From: DATLFA01 sp039915945
Lineage (GTDB): Bacteria; Actinomycetota; Acidimicrobiia; Acidimicrobiales; WLNW01
Length of the DNA stretch: 64,000 nucleotides
Assembly: GCA_039915945.1 (NCBI GenBank)
Contig: JBDSMH010000099.1
Span: 20,110-84,109, forward strand
Direction: 5' to 3'
The translations under genes and the position numbers were made by a program. The notes below the pieces were generated by a model. That model made no database searches, had not been told where the DNA came from, and saw nothing but the letters and a program-made list of their open reading frames with translations. Shown here piece by piece: positions 45,720 to 53,596 of this stretch; the stretch's first letter is position 1; each line of letters opens with the position of its first letter.

Positions 45720-46631
45720 TCAGATCTCGGGCCAGCGACGGCGCCGGCGCGTCACCGACTTGCTCTTCGCGCCGAGTGCCCACGATCGACGCCACGCGCC
45801 GGCGTCGGGACCGCCCAGTGAGGGCGACTGCTTGGCGTACGAGCGTTGTCGCGCGGTCCACCAGTCGGTCGCGGCTTCGTCGGCGAGCGCGGCGACCGCG
45901 GCCTCGATGCGAACTGCGTACTTGCGCGCATCTTCACCGTCGATCGGGTTCAGTGGATCGCCGAAGGTGACGGTGACCTGCGCGCGCGAAAGCGAGCCAC
46001 CCTTGCGCAGCACGCGTCCGGTGCCGTCGAGGTGGATGGGCACGACCGGAACACCGGTCCGCAACGCGATGAACGCCGCGCCCCCGCGGAACGGTTGGCC
46101 CCATCCGTCGGGCGAACGCCCGCCTTCGGGGAAGATCAACAGGCTCCAACCGTCGTCGATGAGCCCCCGTGCGAGGTCGGCCGACTTGCGTCCGACCTTG
46201 GTGCGTTCGATCGGGATGGCGCCGATGACGAATGCCGACAGCGCCGACGTGACGCGCGTGCCGAAGAAGTAGTCGGCCGCCGCGCCCACGACGAGCTTCT
46301 TGCGCCACCGCTCGGGAATCGACGTCAGCAACGTCGGCGTGTCGACGTGGCTGTGGTGATTCGACGCGAATACGACAGGCCCTTCGATGGCGCTGAGGCG
46401 ATCGAGACCACGGCGCTTGGGTGTGCCGAGCGCGTACACGAGTGGGCGCATGATGCCGTTGATGAGACCGGCCCGCGCAAGACGGGCCGCAGGGGAGCGG
46501 GCCCACTCGGTTTCGTAGTCGGCACCGAGCTTGGGGCCGCGATCGGGGACCTCGACGCCTTGCGGCACCGTGGGCGCGCGAAAGGGGAACTGCACCCGTC
46601 GAAGTTTGGCCGCGATCGGATTGGTGGCCAT
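45720..46631 (-). CDS. 1-acyl-sn-glycerol-3-phosphate acyltransferase (PlsC-like)
   Basis: A 303-residue acyltransferase: catalytic NHHSHVDTP (His92-x4-Asp97), phosphate-binding FPEGGRSPDG, and VPIHLDG. It transfers an acyl chain to a glycerol phosphate or similar acceptor on the inner face of the membrane. A ~70-residue N-terminal extension and a C-terminal Arg/Lys-rich tail are unusual for short PlsC. Last gene of the four-gene operon, 2 nt after the LarA-like stop, so its acceptor may be made by the upstream enzymes. Confidence 0.88.
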   Translation of the reverse strand: MATNPIAAKLRRVQFPFRAPTVPQGVEVPDRGPKLGADYETEWARSPAARLARAGLINGIMRPLVYALGTPKRRGLDRLSAIEGPVVFASNHHSHVDTPTLLTSIPERWRKKLVVGAAADYFFGTRVTSALSAFVIGAIPIERTKVGRKSADLARGLIDDGWSLLIFPEGGRSPDGWGQPFRGGAAFIALRTGVPVVPIHLDGTGRVLRKGGSLSRAQVTVTFGDPLNPIDGEDARKYAVRIEAAVAALADEAATDWWTARQRSYAKQSPSLGGPDAGAWRRSWALGAKSKSVTRRRRRWPEI

Positions 46632-46633
46632 CG

Positions 46634-48241
46634 TCAGCTCACGTCGGCCATGACAATTGGCGGATTGTGCAAGTGCGTGATCGTCGCATCGCGACCGACG
46701 ACATCGGATGCCATCTCGAGTGCGTCTTGCAACGTCGACGCGGGCATGAAACCCAAACGGCGAACGGCGCGTTGATCGCCCCCGACGATGATGACGCGGC
46801 CGAGGTGTTGCATGGCGTGCGCACCCCAGTACCACATGTAGAACGGATGCACACCGTGGTACGCGTAGGACGTGCGATAGAGGTGGATGTACCACTCGTC
46901 TTCGGCGAACTGCTTCTCGTACTTCTTCTCGATCTCGGCCGGGTCGGTCGTGTCGGCGAGTACCTGCTCGAAGAAGTCGATGTAACTCGGGTGATGGACG
47001 GGATGGAATTCCCATGGCGTCGGATGCGTCATGATGACCACGCCCCCTTCACGCACGAGCGGCTTGTTGCGGTACATGTTGAAGAAGTACCCGAGGCCGA
47101 GGCACATGACGAGGATCGGGTTCATGATCGAGTTGACGTTGTACGGGCAGATGTAGGGCAGACCCATCGTCAAGATGTCGGACTGCCCTTCGATCGAAAC
47201 CAACTGCTGGCGGTAGACGTGCTCGGTCGTGATCTTGTGGACCGCCTCGACCTCGCCCGCTTGCACCGAGGTCAACTCGTACGGTGCTTCCCACGCTTGG
47301 AAGATCTTGCGTTTGGCCCGGCTCGACAGCAGCTTGAGGCCCGTCTGCATGGACACGAACTGTGCGCGGTCGCGCGCCGACCATTCCCATTCGCGCTTTT
47401 GGAGGAATGCCATCGGGCCGTCGTAGCCGAACGTGTTGTTGTTGACGGTGGTCTCGATCTGGAAGATCTTGACGCCCGCGTCGCGCAGTACCTTGCCTTG
47501 GCGCCAGTTGGACTTGTGCAACTCGCTCTTGTGCTGATCCATGAACGAGCGGCTGTTGACCATCGTGTGCACGTTGTGGTGGTGCTTCAGTGCGGCATAG
47601 CCCGACAGGCCCGTCGCGGTCGATTTCCACCCGCCGTCCATGGCGACGAGGTTGATGTTGACATAGACGATGAGATCGCTCTCGGCCGCGCGCCGGCTCA
47701 TCTGCACGGTCTCGCCGTGCGGTGTCTCGCCGAGGATGACCATGCCGTCGGGGTCTTCGGCGTCGTGGTTGTACAACAGTCCGCGCGGCGCGAACGCGTC
47801 GTAGACGCGATCGCCGACCGCGTGACGCAACTCGGCTTCGGTCATGCGCCGGTGCAAGGCCAGCGCGGCGATGATGTGCACGTCGTCGACACCGGCTTCG
47901 GCGGCCATGTCGAGCACGCACTCGATGACACGTTGACGGATGTCGGGGCTGCGCATGGGGGGCAGCGGCAACGAGATGTCGTCGAACGCGATCGTCAGCT
48001 TCATACCGGGTCGCAGCAGCGTGGGTAGAGGATCCTGGTCGATCGGGTGGAGGAGTGCGTTGCGGATCGAGCCTTCGGGGTCGGGCAGGCCCGCCAGTGG
48101 CTCGGCGGGATACAGCACGCGTGAGCGCCCGGCCGGCAGCTTTTCGAGGCGGAAGCCGTCACCGTGGTGGAACAAGATGGGCGGTGTCGACTTGTCGACG
48201 TCGAGCACGAAGCCCGGCCGCGGTGGTCGATGCTTTGCCAT
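46634..48241 (-). CDS. LarA-like (nickel-dependent lactate racemase family) protein
   Basis: A 535-residue protein with the LarA N-terminal domain: LTIAFDDISLPLPPM, ALALHRRMTEAELRH (the HR motif) and LKHHHNVHT, then a long C-terminal half containing FNMYRNKPLVREGGVVIM. LarA enzymes use a nickel-pincer nucleotide to racemise or epimerise 2-hydroxy acids; no larB/C/E maturation genes are visible nearby. It overlaps the MDR gene by one base (TAATG), so its substrate may be the product of the MDR and FAR steps (inference). Confidence 0.78.
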   Translation of the reverse strand: MAKHRPPRPGFVLDVDKSTPPILFHHGDGFRLEKLPAGRSRVLYPAEPLAGLPDPEGSIRNALLHPIDQDPLPTLLRPGMKLTIAFDDISLPLPPMRSPDIRQRVIECVLDMAAEAGVDDVHIIAALALHRRMTEAELRHAVGDRVYDAFAPRGLLYNHDAEDPDGMVILGETPHGETVQMSRRAAESDLIVYVNINLVAMDGGWKSTATGLSGYAALKHHHNVHTMVNSRSFMDQHKSELHKSNWRQGKVLRDAGVKIFQIETTVNNNTFGYDGPMAFLQKREWEWSARDRAQFVSMQTGLKLLSSRAKRKIFQAWEAPYELTSVQAGEVEAVHKITTEHVYRQQLVSIEGQSDILTMGLPYICPYNVNSIMNPILVMCLGLGYFFNMYRNKPLVREGGVVIMTHPTPWEFHPVHHPSYIDFFEQVLADTTDPAEIEKKYEKQFAEDEWYIHLYRTSYAYHGVHPFYMWYWGAHAMQHLGRVIIVGGDQRAVRRLGFMPASTLQDALEMASDVVGRDATITHLHNPPIVMADVS

Positions 48242-49392
48242 TAGTAGTCCTTGCGTTGCTTCTCGGTGCGGAGGTCGAATGCGATCTTGACGCTGCCGCG
48301 TGGCCCGGCGTTGGTGGCGTGCGTGATCGCGTCTTCGTAACGGTCGAGCGGGTAGGTGGTGCTGACGAGCGAGCCCAAGTTGGCCTGCTGGACGAGCGTG
48401 AGCGCGGCGTCGAAATCGTCGCGGGTGTAGGCGTAGCAACCACGGATGGCTGTCTCGCGGTGCCACAGCGTGGTGAGGTCGAGATGCACGTGCGCGGGCA
48501 TGCCGACGACGAGCACTTCACGGCCGGGGCCGACCACCTCGAGTGCTTGCGTGAGCGAGGCGTTGCTGCCGACGCAGTCGACGACGCAGTCGGCGCCGCC
48601 GGTGAGTTGGCTGCCGACGACCATCGACTTGGTGTGGGAACGAACGGCGCGAGACAGCTCGGCTGGTTCGACCACGACATCGGCACCGAGTGCGCGAGCG
48701 TGGCTGCGCTGCTCGCGGTATTTGGCCGTGGCGATGATGGTGCGCACGTTGCCGCAGGCGCGCAGTGCCGCCACGGTGAGCAGGCCGAGCGTGCCCGAGC
48801 CGATGACGACGGCGGTGTCGCAGTGCACTTTGCGCGCGGCGTGAACCGCGCAGGCAGTTGGCTCGATCATGACTGCGCTCTCGTCGGAGAGATCGCTGGG
48901 TATCGGGAACAGTTGTTCGCGGTGCGCGACCATCGCGATCGACCATCCGCCGCCGGTGTCGCTGCAGAACCCTGATTGCAATCCGGGCTCGAGATGACCG
49001 AATGCGATGCGTTCGCAGAGGTTGATGTTGCCGGCCGCACACGCCGGGCACACCGGGTCGATGCCACGAATCGCGCAATGCAATACGGGTATGAGCACCG
49101 CGCGTGATCCGTCGGGCAGGTCACCGACGACCTCGTGGCCGAGTACGAACGGGAACGACACGATCGGCTCGAAGTAGCGCGACGAATGGCCGTCGATGGT
49201 GGCGAGGTCGCTGCCGCAGATGCCCGACAGCCGCGGCTTGAAGCGCACCCAGTCAGGACCGAGCACTTCGGGGGCGTCGAGATCTTTGAGCTTGAGTGGG
49301 CCGAACTTGGCGCCGCTCCCCGGCGCGAAGCGACCGGCGACGGTCGCCGCGGCGAACTTCGCGATCTTGCGTTCGAACACGAGCGCCTTCAT
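48241..49392 (-). CDS. Zinc-dependent MDR-family alcohol dehydrogenase
   Basis: A 383-residue medium-chain dehydrogenase: GICGSDLATIDGH is the catalytic zinc loop start, LGHEVVG the second ligand, CPACAAGNINLC the structural zinc, VVIGSGTLGLLTVAALRACG the NAD(P) fold. ATG 49392 overlaps the FAR-HAD stop by 4 nt. It probably oxidises or reduces an alcohol formed or used by the fatty acyl-CoA reductase pathway. Confidence 0.88.
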   Translation of the reverse strand: MKALVFERKIAKFAAATVAGRFAPGSGAKFGPLKLKDLDAPEVLGPDWVRFKPRLSGICGSDLATIDGHSSRYFEPIVSFPFVLGHEVVGDLPDGSRAVLIPVLHCAIRGIDPVCPACAAGNINLCERIAFGHLEPGLQSGFCSDTGGGWSIAMVAHREQLFPIPSDLSDESAVMIEPTACAVHAARKVHCDTAVVIGSGTLGLLTVAALRACGNVRTIIATAKYREQRSHARALGADVVVEPAELSRAVRSHTKSMVVGSQLTGGADCVVDCVGSNASLTQALEVVGPGREVLVVGMPAHVHLDLTTLWHRETAIRGCYAYTRDDFDAALTLVQQANLGSLVSTTYPLDRYEDAITHATNAGPRGSVKIAFDLRTEKQRKDY

Positions 49393-51791
49393 CGATGCGC
49401 CCGATCGCTCGAACGGTTCAGCGCGCTCGACAGCAACCCAGAGATGCGATCTTCGGCTTGATCGCGCATTGGGGCGATCGGCATCAACTTGCGGGGCGCA
49501 CCGCCGGACTTGCGGAAGTCTTCGATGAGCCAACCTCGTTTGCGGGCGATGGTGGCGAGCTTGGTCTCGGGGTTTACGGCCACCGGGAAGCCCACGGCTT
49601 CGAGCATGGGCAAATCTGACGCAGAGTCGGCATACGCGACCGACTCGTTCAGCGACAGGCCGTTGGCGTCCGCGTAGTCGACCAACGCTTGGTAACGGGC
49701 CTCGCCGGTGGGTGGCACGTAGGTGAGGCGGCCGTCGTAGCTGAGCCCATGGCGCAGGTCGGTGGTGGTGCCCATGCGGGCGGCGACGATGTCGTCGAAG
49801 AGGGGAGCAAGCGGCTTGACGACGAAGTCGAGCGCGCCGGTGATGAGCAGTGTGCGATGACCGAGGCGGCGATGCTCACGCACGCGCCGGATCGCGGCGG
49901 GGAACGACTTGGTGAGGATCAGATCGCTGAACATCTCGGCGGCGTCTTCGTCGATCTGATCGACCGGAGCGCCTTCGTAGCGGCGGTAGAAAAAGCGCAG
50001 GAAATCGCTGCGGTCGAGACGATCGAGCTTGAGCAGCGACGGCCCTTCGAGCATCTGCTTGGCGACGAACCGAGCACGGTCCTCACGGCTCAAGCGCCGC
50101 GTCGCCAACCACGAGTAGGACGCGACGACGTTGGACGCGATGAGCGTGTTTTCGAGATCGAATGCGGCGAGGTGACGGTCGGGGGAGAGCACCTGGGCGC
50201 GGAGACGATCGCTGCGGGGTTGCGCCTGCCGCGCGCCGGGCGTCGTCTTGACGCGCGCCTGCGCCACGATGCTCGGCAAGTGGATGCCGTGCACGTAGGT
50301 GTCCCATTCGATCGCTCGTGGGTCGAACGGATAGGTGGTGTGATCGTCTTCGTCGAGGGAATCCCACAGTGCGAGTAGTCGATCGAGCCCGTAGACCGCT
50401 TCGCATTCGGCGTAGGCGCCGTAGAGCTCGACATAGCCGAGCGCGCGATCGACGAGTTCGCGCTTTTCTTCGAGTGTGGCGCCGAACTCGGCCTGTTTGC
50501 CGCGCACGGGCAACAACGACAGCACTCGCTCGGCCCGGCCGATGCCCGACTTGGCCCGATTGAGTTGCTTCTGCACGCGACCACGCCCTGGGAACCCCCA
50601 CTCGGCGACGGCGATGGCCTGGCCTCGATCGTCGTAGATCGGGTGCTCGGTGAACCACTTCTGCACGAGATCGACCAAGCGCCCGTAGCGCAGCGGGTTG
50701 ACCGAGCCCGACGCGACCTGAATGACATCGGGTAGGGCGTCGGGCGCGGCACCGCGGGCCGCGACCGCGCAGATGGCGGCGACAACGAGGTCGACCGGGA
50801 TGACGTCGACGATCCCTTCGGGAACACCGGGGAATTCGCTGAGTAGTCCGCGCCCGTACGACAGGATGACCGGCTCGGCCATGCGAAAGCCGCGAATCCA
50901 ACCGGGAAACGGCTCGGCGATGGCGGACTCGATGATCGACGGTCGCAGGATCGAAACGGGCACATTGCCGCGCGCGTCGACCAGCGCGCGCTCGCCGATG
51001 GCTTTGGTGAACGCGTAGGCATCGGGAAAGCCGAGCGACGACGCGCGGGCGCGGCCCGCGGCGATCATGCGGTCGGTCACCCAATTGGCCCGCAGCGATT
51101 CGGTCTTTTCCGCCAGCAGGGGTGTGCCGGCCGCGCCCAGCTCGTGTCGCGCGCTCTTGCGGAACTTGGTCAGACGATCGGGCGCGCGGCTTGCGGTCTC
51201 GGCATCGAGCCGCGCTCGCCGCGCCGCGTCGACTTCTTGGCGCCAGTCGACGTCGACGAAGAACGGACTCTCGTCGATGAGCTCTTCGGGCGCCGCGCCG
51301 CGGCGGCTACCCGCCACGTAACAAGTGGAGACGGCCACGAGGTGCGCGGTCGAGCCGAGATCGTTCATCAGCGTCACGATGCGTACCGGGCCGAGCAGGT
51401 TGACCTCGACAGCGCTGTCGAGCGGGGAGTCGAAGCTGACCGTCGCCGCCGAGTGGATGAAGATGTCACACGACGCAACGGCAGCGCGGCCATCGTCGTC
51501 GAGACCGAGGCCGTCGATGGACACGTCGCCCGAAATCGCGACGACGCGCCGGGCCGCCATCTCGTTGAAGGCCTTGGCGCCGCCGAGTTCGGTGCGCAAT
51601 CGTTCGAACGCATCGTTGCGGAACACCTCGCGGGCGACCCGATCGCCGGCGGTGCGGCGCCCGGTCCGCACGATGAGTACCAATTCACAGTCGGGCACCG
51701 TGCGCAGCAGGCGCTCGACGAGCGCGGTGCCGAGAAAGCCGGTGGAACCCGTGATCGCGATGCGTTTGCCGGAAAGGCGTTGCCGAATCAA
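49389..51791 (-). CDS. Fatty acyl-CoA reductase fused to HAD-IB family phosphatase
   Basis: An 800-residue two-domain protein. Residues 1-~400: NAD-binding-4/male-sterility type reductase with TGSTGFLG (14-21), SAATVSFD, STCYVAGS and YAFTK (Tyr259, Lys263). Residues ~540-790: HAD phosphatase with AFDLENTL (Asp545, but Glu547 in place of the usual second Asp), LLITGALDF, and YADSASDLPMLE. It may reduce an acyl thioester to aldehyde or alcohol and dephosphorylate a lipid intermediate. TTG start (GGCGG upstream). First gene of the operon with MDR, LarA-like and PlsC; divergent TetR upstream. Confidence 0.88.
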   Translation of the reverse strand: MIRQRLSGKRIAITGSTGFLGTALVERLLRTVPDCELVLIVRTGRRTAGDRVAREVFRNDAFERLRTELGGAKAFNEMAARRVVAISGDVSIDGLGLDDDGRAAVASCDIFIHSAATVSFDSPLDSAVEVNLLGPVRIVTLMNDLGSTAHLVAVSTCYVAGSRRGAAPEELIDESPFFVDVDWRQEVDAARRARLDAETASRAPDRLTKFRKSARHELGAAGTPLLAEKTESLRANWVTDRMIAAGRARASSLGFPDAYAFTKAIGERALVDARGNVPVSILRPSIIESAIAEPFPGWIRGFRMAEPVILSYGRGLLSEFPGVPEGIVDVIPVDLVVAAICAVAARGAAPDALPDVIQVASGSVNPLRYGRLVDLVQKWFTEHPIYDDRGQAIAVAEWGFPGRGRVQKQLNRAKSGIGRAERVLSLLPVRGKQAEFGATLEEKRELVDRALGYVELYGAYAECEAVYGLDRLLALWDSLDEDDHTTYPFDPRAIEWDTYVHGIHLPSIVAQARVKTTPGARQAQPRSDRLRAQVLSPDRHLAAFDLENTLIASNVVASYSWLATRRLSREDRARFVAKQMLEGPSLLKLDRLDRSDFLRFFYRRYEGAPVDQIDEDAAEMFSDLILTKSFPAAIRRVREHRRLGHRTLLITGALDFVVKPLAPLFDDIVAARMGTTTDLRHGLSYDGRLTYVPPTGEARYQALVDYADANGLSLNESVAYADSASDLPMLEAVGFPVAVNPETKLATIARKRGWLIEDFRKSGGAPRKLMPIAPMRDQAEDRISGLLSSALNRSSDRAHR

Positions 51792-51812
51792 CCGATGCCG
51801 CCTTTCGGTGCT

Positions 51813-51843
51813 GCCCGCTCAGCCGGGGCCGCTCGGGCCCCGC
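51813..51843 (-). repeat. GC-rich hairpin repeat, copy 5
   Basis: On the minus strand GGGGCC / CGAGC loop / GGCCCC followed by GGCTGAGCGGGCA. It is in the divergent region between the FAR-HAD (51791) and TetR (51904) genes. Confidence 0.65.
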
Positions 51844-51862
51844 CCGCGGTTGGGGTAGAGAG

Positions 51863-51882
51863 TGTCTACCAAATGGTAGACA
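51863..51882. promoter_or_regulatory. TetR operator palindrome
   Basis: TGTCTACC AAAT GGTAGACA is a perfect inverted repeat with 8-bp arms, followed at 51891-51896 by TAGTAT as a -10 and the ATG at 51904. The palindrome covers the -35 position, so TetR binding would block its own leaderless promoter, and possibly the divergent operon. Confidence 0.65.
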
Positions 51883-51903
51883 AGGTTGTCTAGTATTACG
51901 CGG

Positions 51904-52545
51904 ATGGCCACGCTCACCGCAACGCTGCGTACTGACCAGCGCATTCTCGACGTAGCGTCGCGGTCCTTCGGCACCCGGGGCTTCGACTCGACCTCGCTCG
52001 ACGACCTCGGCCAGCAGCTGGGCCTGGCCAAACAGACGATCCTCTACTGGTTCCCGTCCAAGCAGGCGCTGCTCGACGCCGCGGTCGCTCGCGGCGCGGC
52101 CGAGTTGTCGGAGGCGCTCGACCGTTCGCTCGAGCGGGCGTCGCTCGCCGAGGACAGGGTCGAAGTCGTGTTGCGCGCCGCCTTTCGCTTCGCCGTGCGC
52201 CGCCCCGAGTTGCTGGGCCTCGTGCGCGAGGTGAGCCGTCTCGGCGAGGGGCGAGCCGCAGACCTCCGCACGCGGCTCGGGCCACTCGTCGATCGGGCGC
52301 AGGCCGCGCTGGCACGCGAGATGCGGGCCGGCACGGTGCGCCAGGCGGACCCGGCGCATGTGTTGCTGTTCACCTACTCGATGGTGATCGGCGTCGCGAC
52401 CGACATCGAGGCGCAGCGCGCGCTGGGCATCGACGTGTCGATCTCGTCGCTGGCCAAGTTGCGGCGCGAGTTGTTGGCGTTCTTGCGCGCCGCGCTGTCA
52501 CCGATCGGTGCGCCGCCGCCGGCGGCCGTGACGCTCGATCGCTAG
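51904..52545 (+). CDS. TetR family transcriptional regulator
   Basis: A 213-residue TetR: TDQRILDVASRSFGTRGFDSTSLDDLGQQLGLAKQTILYWF is the DNA-binding helix set (residues ~11-50; key parts RGFDSTSLDDLGQQLG). C-terminal effector domain of ordinary length. Start ATG 51904 downstream of a palindrome. Regulates itself and probably the FAR-HAD operon. Its 3' end overlaps the convergent ddl gene by 48 bp. Confidence 0.9.
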   Translation: MATLTATLRTDQRILDVASRSFGTRGFDSTSLDDLGQQLGLAKQTILYWFPSKQALLDAAVARGAAELSEALDRSLERASLAEDRVEVVLRAAFRFAVRRPELLGLVREVSRLGEGRAADLRTRLGPLVDRAQAALAREMRAGTVRQADPAHVLLFTYSMVIGVATDIEAQRALGIDVSISSLAKLRRELLAFLRAALSPIGAPPPAAVTLDR

Positions 52546-53574
52546 CTGCACGAGTTCGTCGACGAGTTGCGGATACGGGAGCCCTGACGCCGCCCACATC
52601 TTGGGATACATCGAGATCGGCGTGAAACCGGGAATCGTATTGAGCTCGTTGACGAGGAAGCCGCGGCCGTATTCCTCGTAGAAGAAGTCGACGCGGGCCA
52701 TACCCTCGCAGCGCAATGCTTTGTAGGCGTCGATCGACAATCGCTGCACGGTGTCGACCTCTTCGGGGGTCAATGGTGCGGGCACCAACAGGTCAGCGGT
52801 GTCGTTGACGTATTTCTCGTCATAGTCGTAGAACTCGGCCTTCGGTCGGACCTCACCGGGCACCGACGCTCGTGGTTGCAGATTGCCCAACACCGCGCAT
52901 TCGATCTCGCGCCCTTCGACGGCTTCTTCGACGACGATCCATTCGTCGTAGCTGAATGCGAGATCAACCGCGGCACGTAACTCGTCCGGCGTTTTGGCTT
53001 TGCTGACGCCGACCGACGACCCGAGATTCGCCGGCTTGACGAACGCCGGCAGCCCGAGCACTTCGATCAGCTCGGCCAACGTGTCCTCGCCGAAATCGCT
53101 TTCGTGGATCGAGCGCGAATGCACCTGCGGGATGCCGTGAAACGCCAGCACTTCCTTGGCCTTGGCCTTGTCCATCGCCAGCGCCGAGCTGAGCACACCC
53201 GCGCCGACATACGGCACGCCGGCCAACTCGAGCAGGCCCTGCACCGTGCCGTCTTCGCCGAGCGGCCCGTGCAGCAACGGGAACACCACGACGGTGCGCC
53301 CGGCGTGTGTCGCGTCGTCGACTGCCGGCAGCAGGTCGTACGCGGGGCCGTCGGGTGAGAGCCGTTCGGGCAACGCCTCGGCGCCTTTGGTGAGGGCGGC
53401 AATGGCGTCGTCGGCTTGCACCCAACGGCCTTCACGCGTGATGCCGATTGCCTGCACGTGGTACTTCGCCAGATCGATGGCGGCCAGCACATGGCGCGCG
53501 GTTGATCGCGAAACATCGTGTTCGGCCGACTGGCCACCGAACAGCACGATCAGGTGGACGCGATCATCGGGCAC
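52498..53574 (-). CDS. ddl: D-alanine--D-alanine ligase
   Basis: A 358-residue ATP-grasp ligase: LFGGQSAEHDVS, LHGPLGEDGTVQGLLELAGVPYVGAG (two parts: LHGPLGEDGTVQG and AGVPYVGAG), LPAFVKPANLGSSVGVSK, EFYDYDEKY and FLVNELNTIPGFT. Joins two D-Ala for peptidoglycan precursor. Start ATG 53574 lies 22 bp from the divergent murF start. Overlaps tetR convergently. Confidence 0.95.
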   Translation of the reverse strand: MPDDRVHLIVLFGGQSAEHDVSRSTARHVLAAIDLAKYHVQAIGITREGRWVQADDAIAALTKGAEALPERLSPDGPAYDLLPAVDDATHAGRTVVVFPLLHGPLGEDGTVQGLLELAGVPYVGAGVLSSALAMDKAKAKEVLAFHGIPQVHSRSIHESDFGEDTLAELIEVLGLPAFVKPANLGSSVGVSKAKTPDELRAAVDLAFSYDEWIVVEEAVEGREIECAVLGNLQPRASVPGEVRPKAEFYDYDEKYVNDTADLLVPAPLTPEEVDTVQRLSIDAYKALRCEGMARVDFFYEEYGRGFLVNELNTIPGFTPISMYPKMWAASGLPYPQLVDELVQLAIERHGRRRRRTDR

Positions 53575-53596
53575 AGGAGCATTCTGTCAGACTGCC

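Noticed and set aside
46667..48028. Plus-strand open frame over the LarA-like gene
   Set aside because: Arg/Asp/Val-biased composition typical of a shadow; the minus-strand protein has family motifs.
53156..53596. N-terminal extension of murF
   Set aside because: It is antisense to ddl and lacks MurF similarity; GTG at 53597/53600 fits family length.
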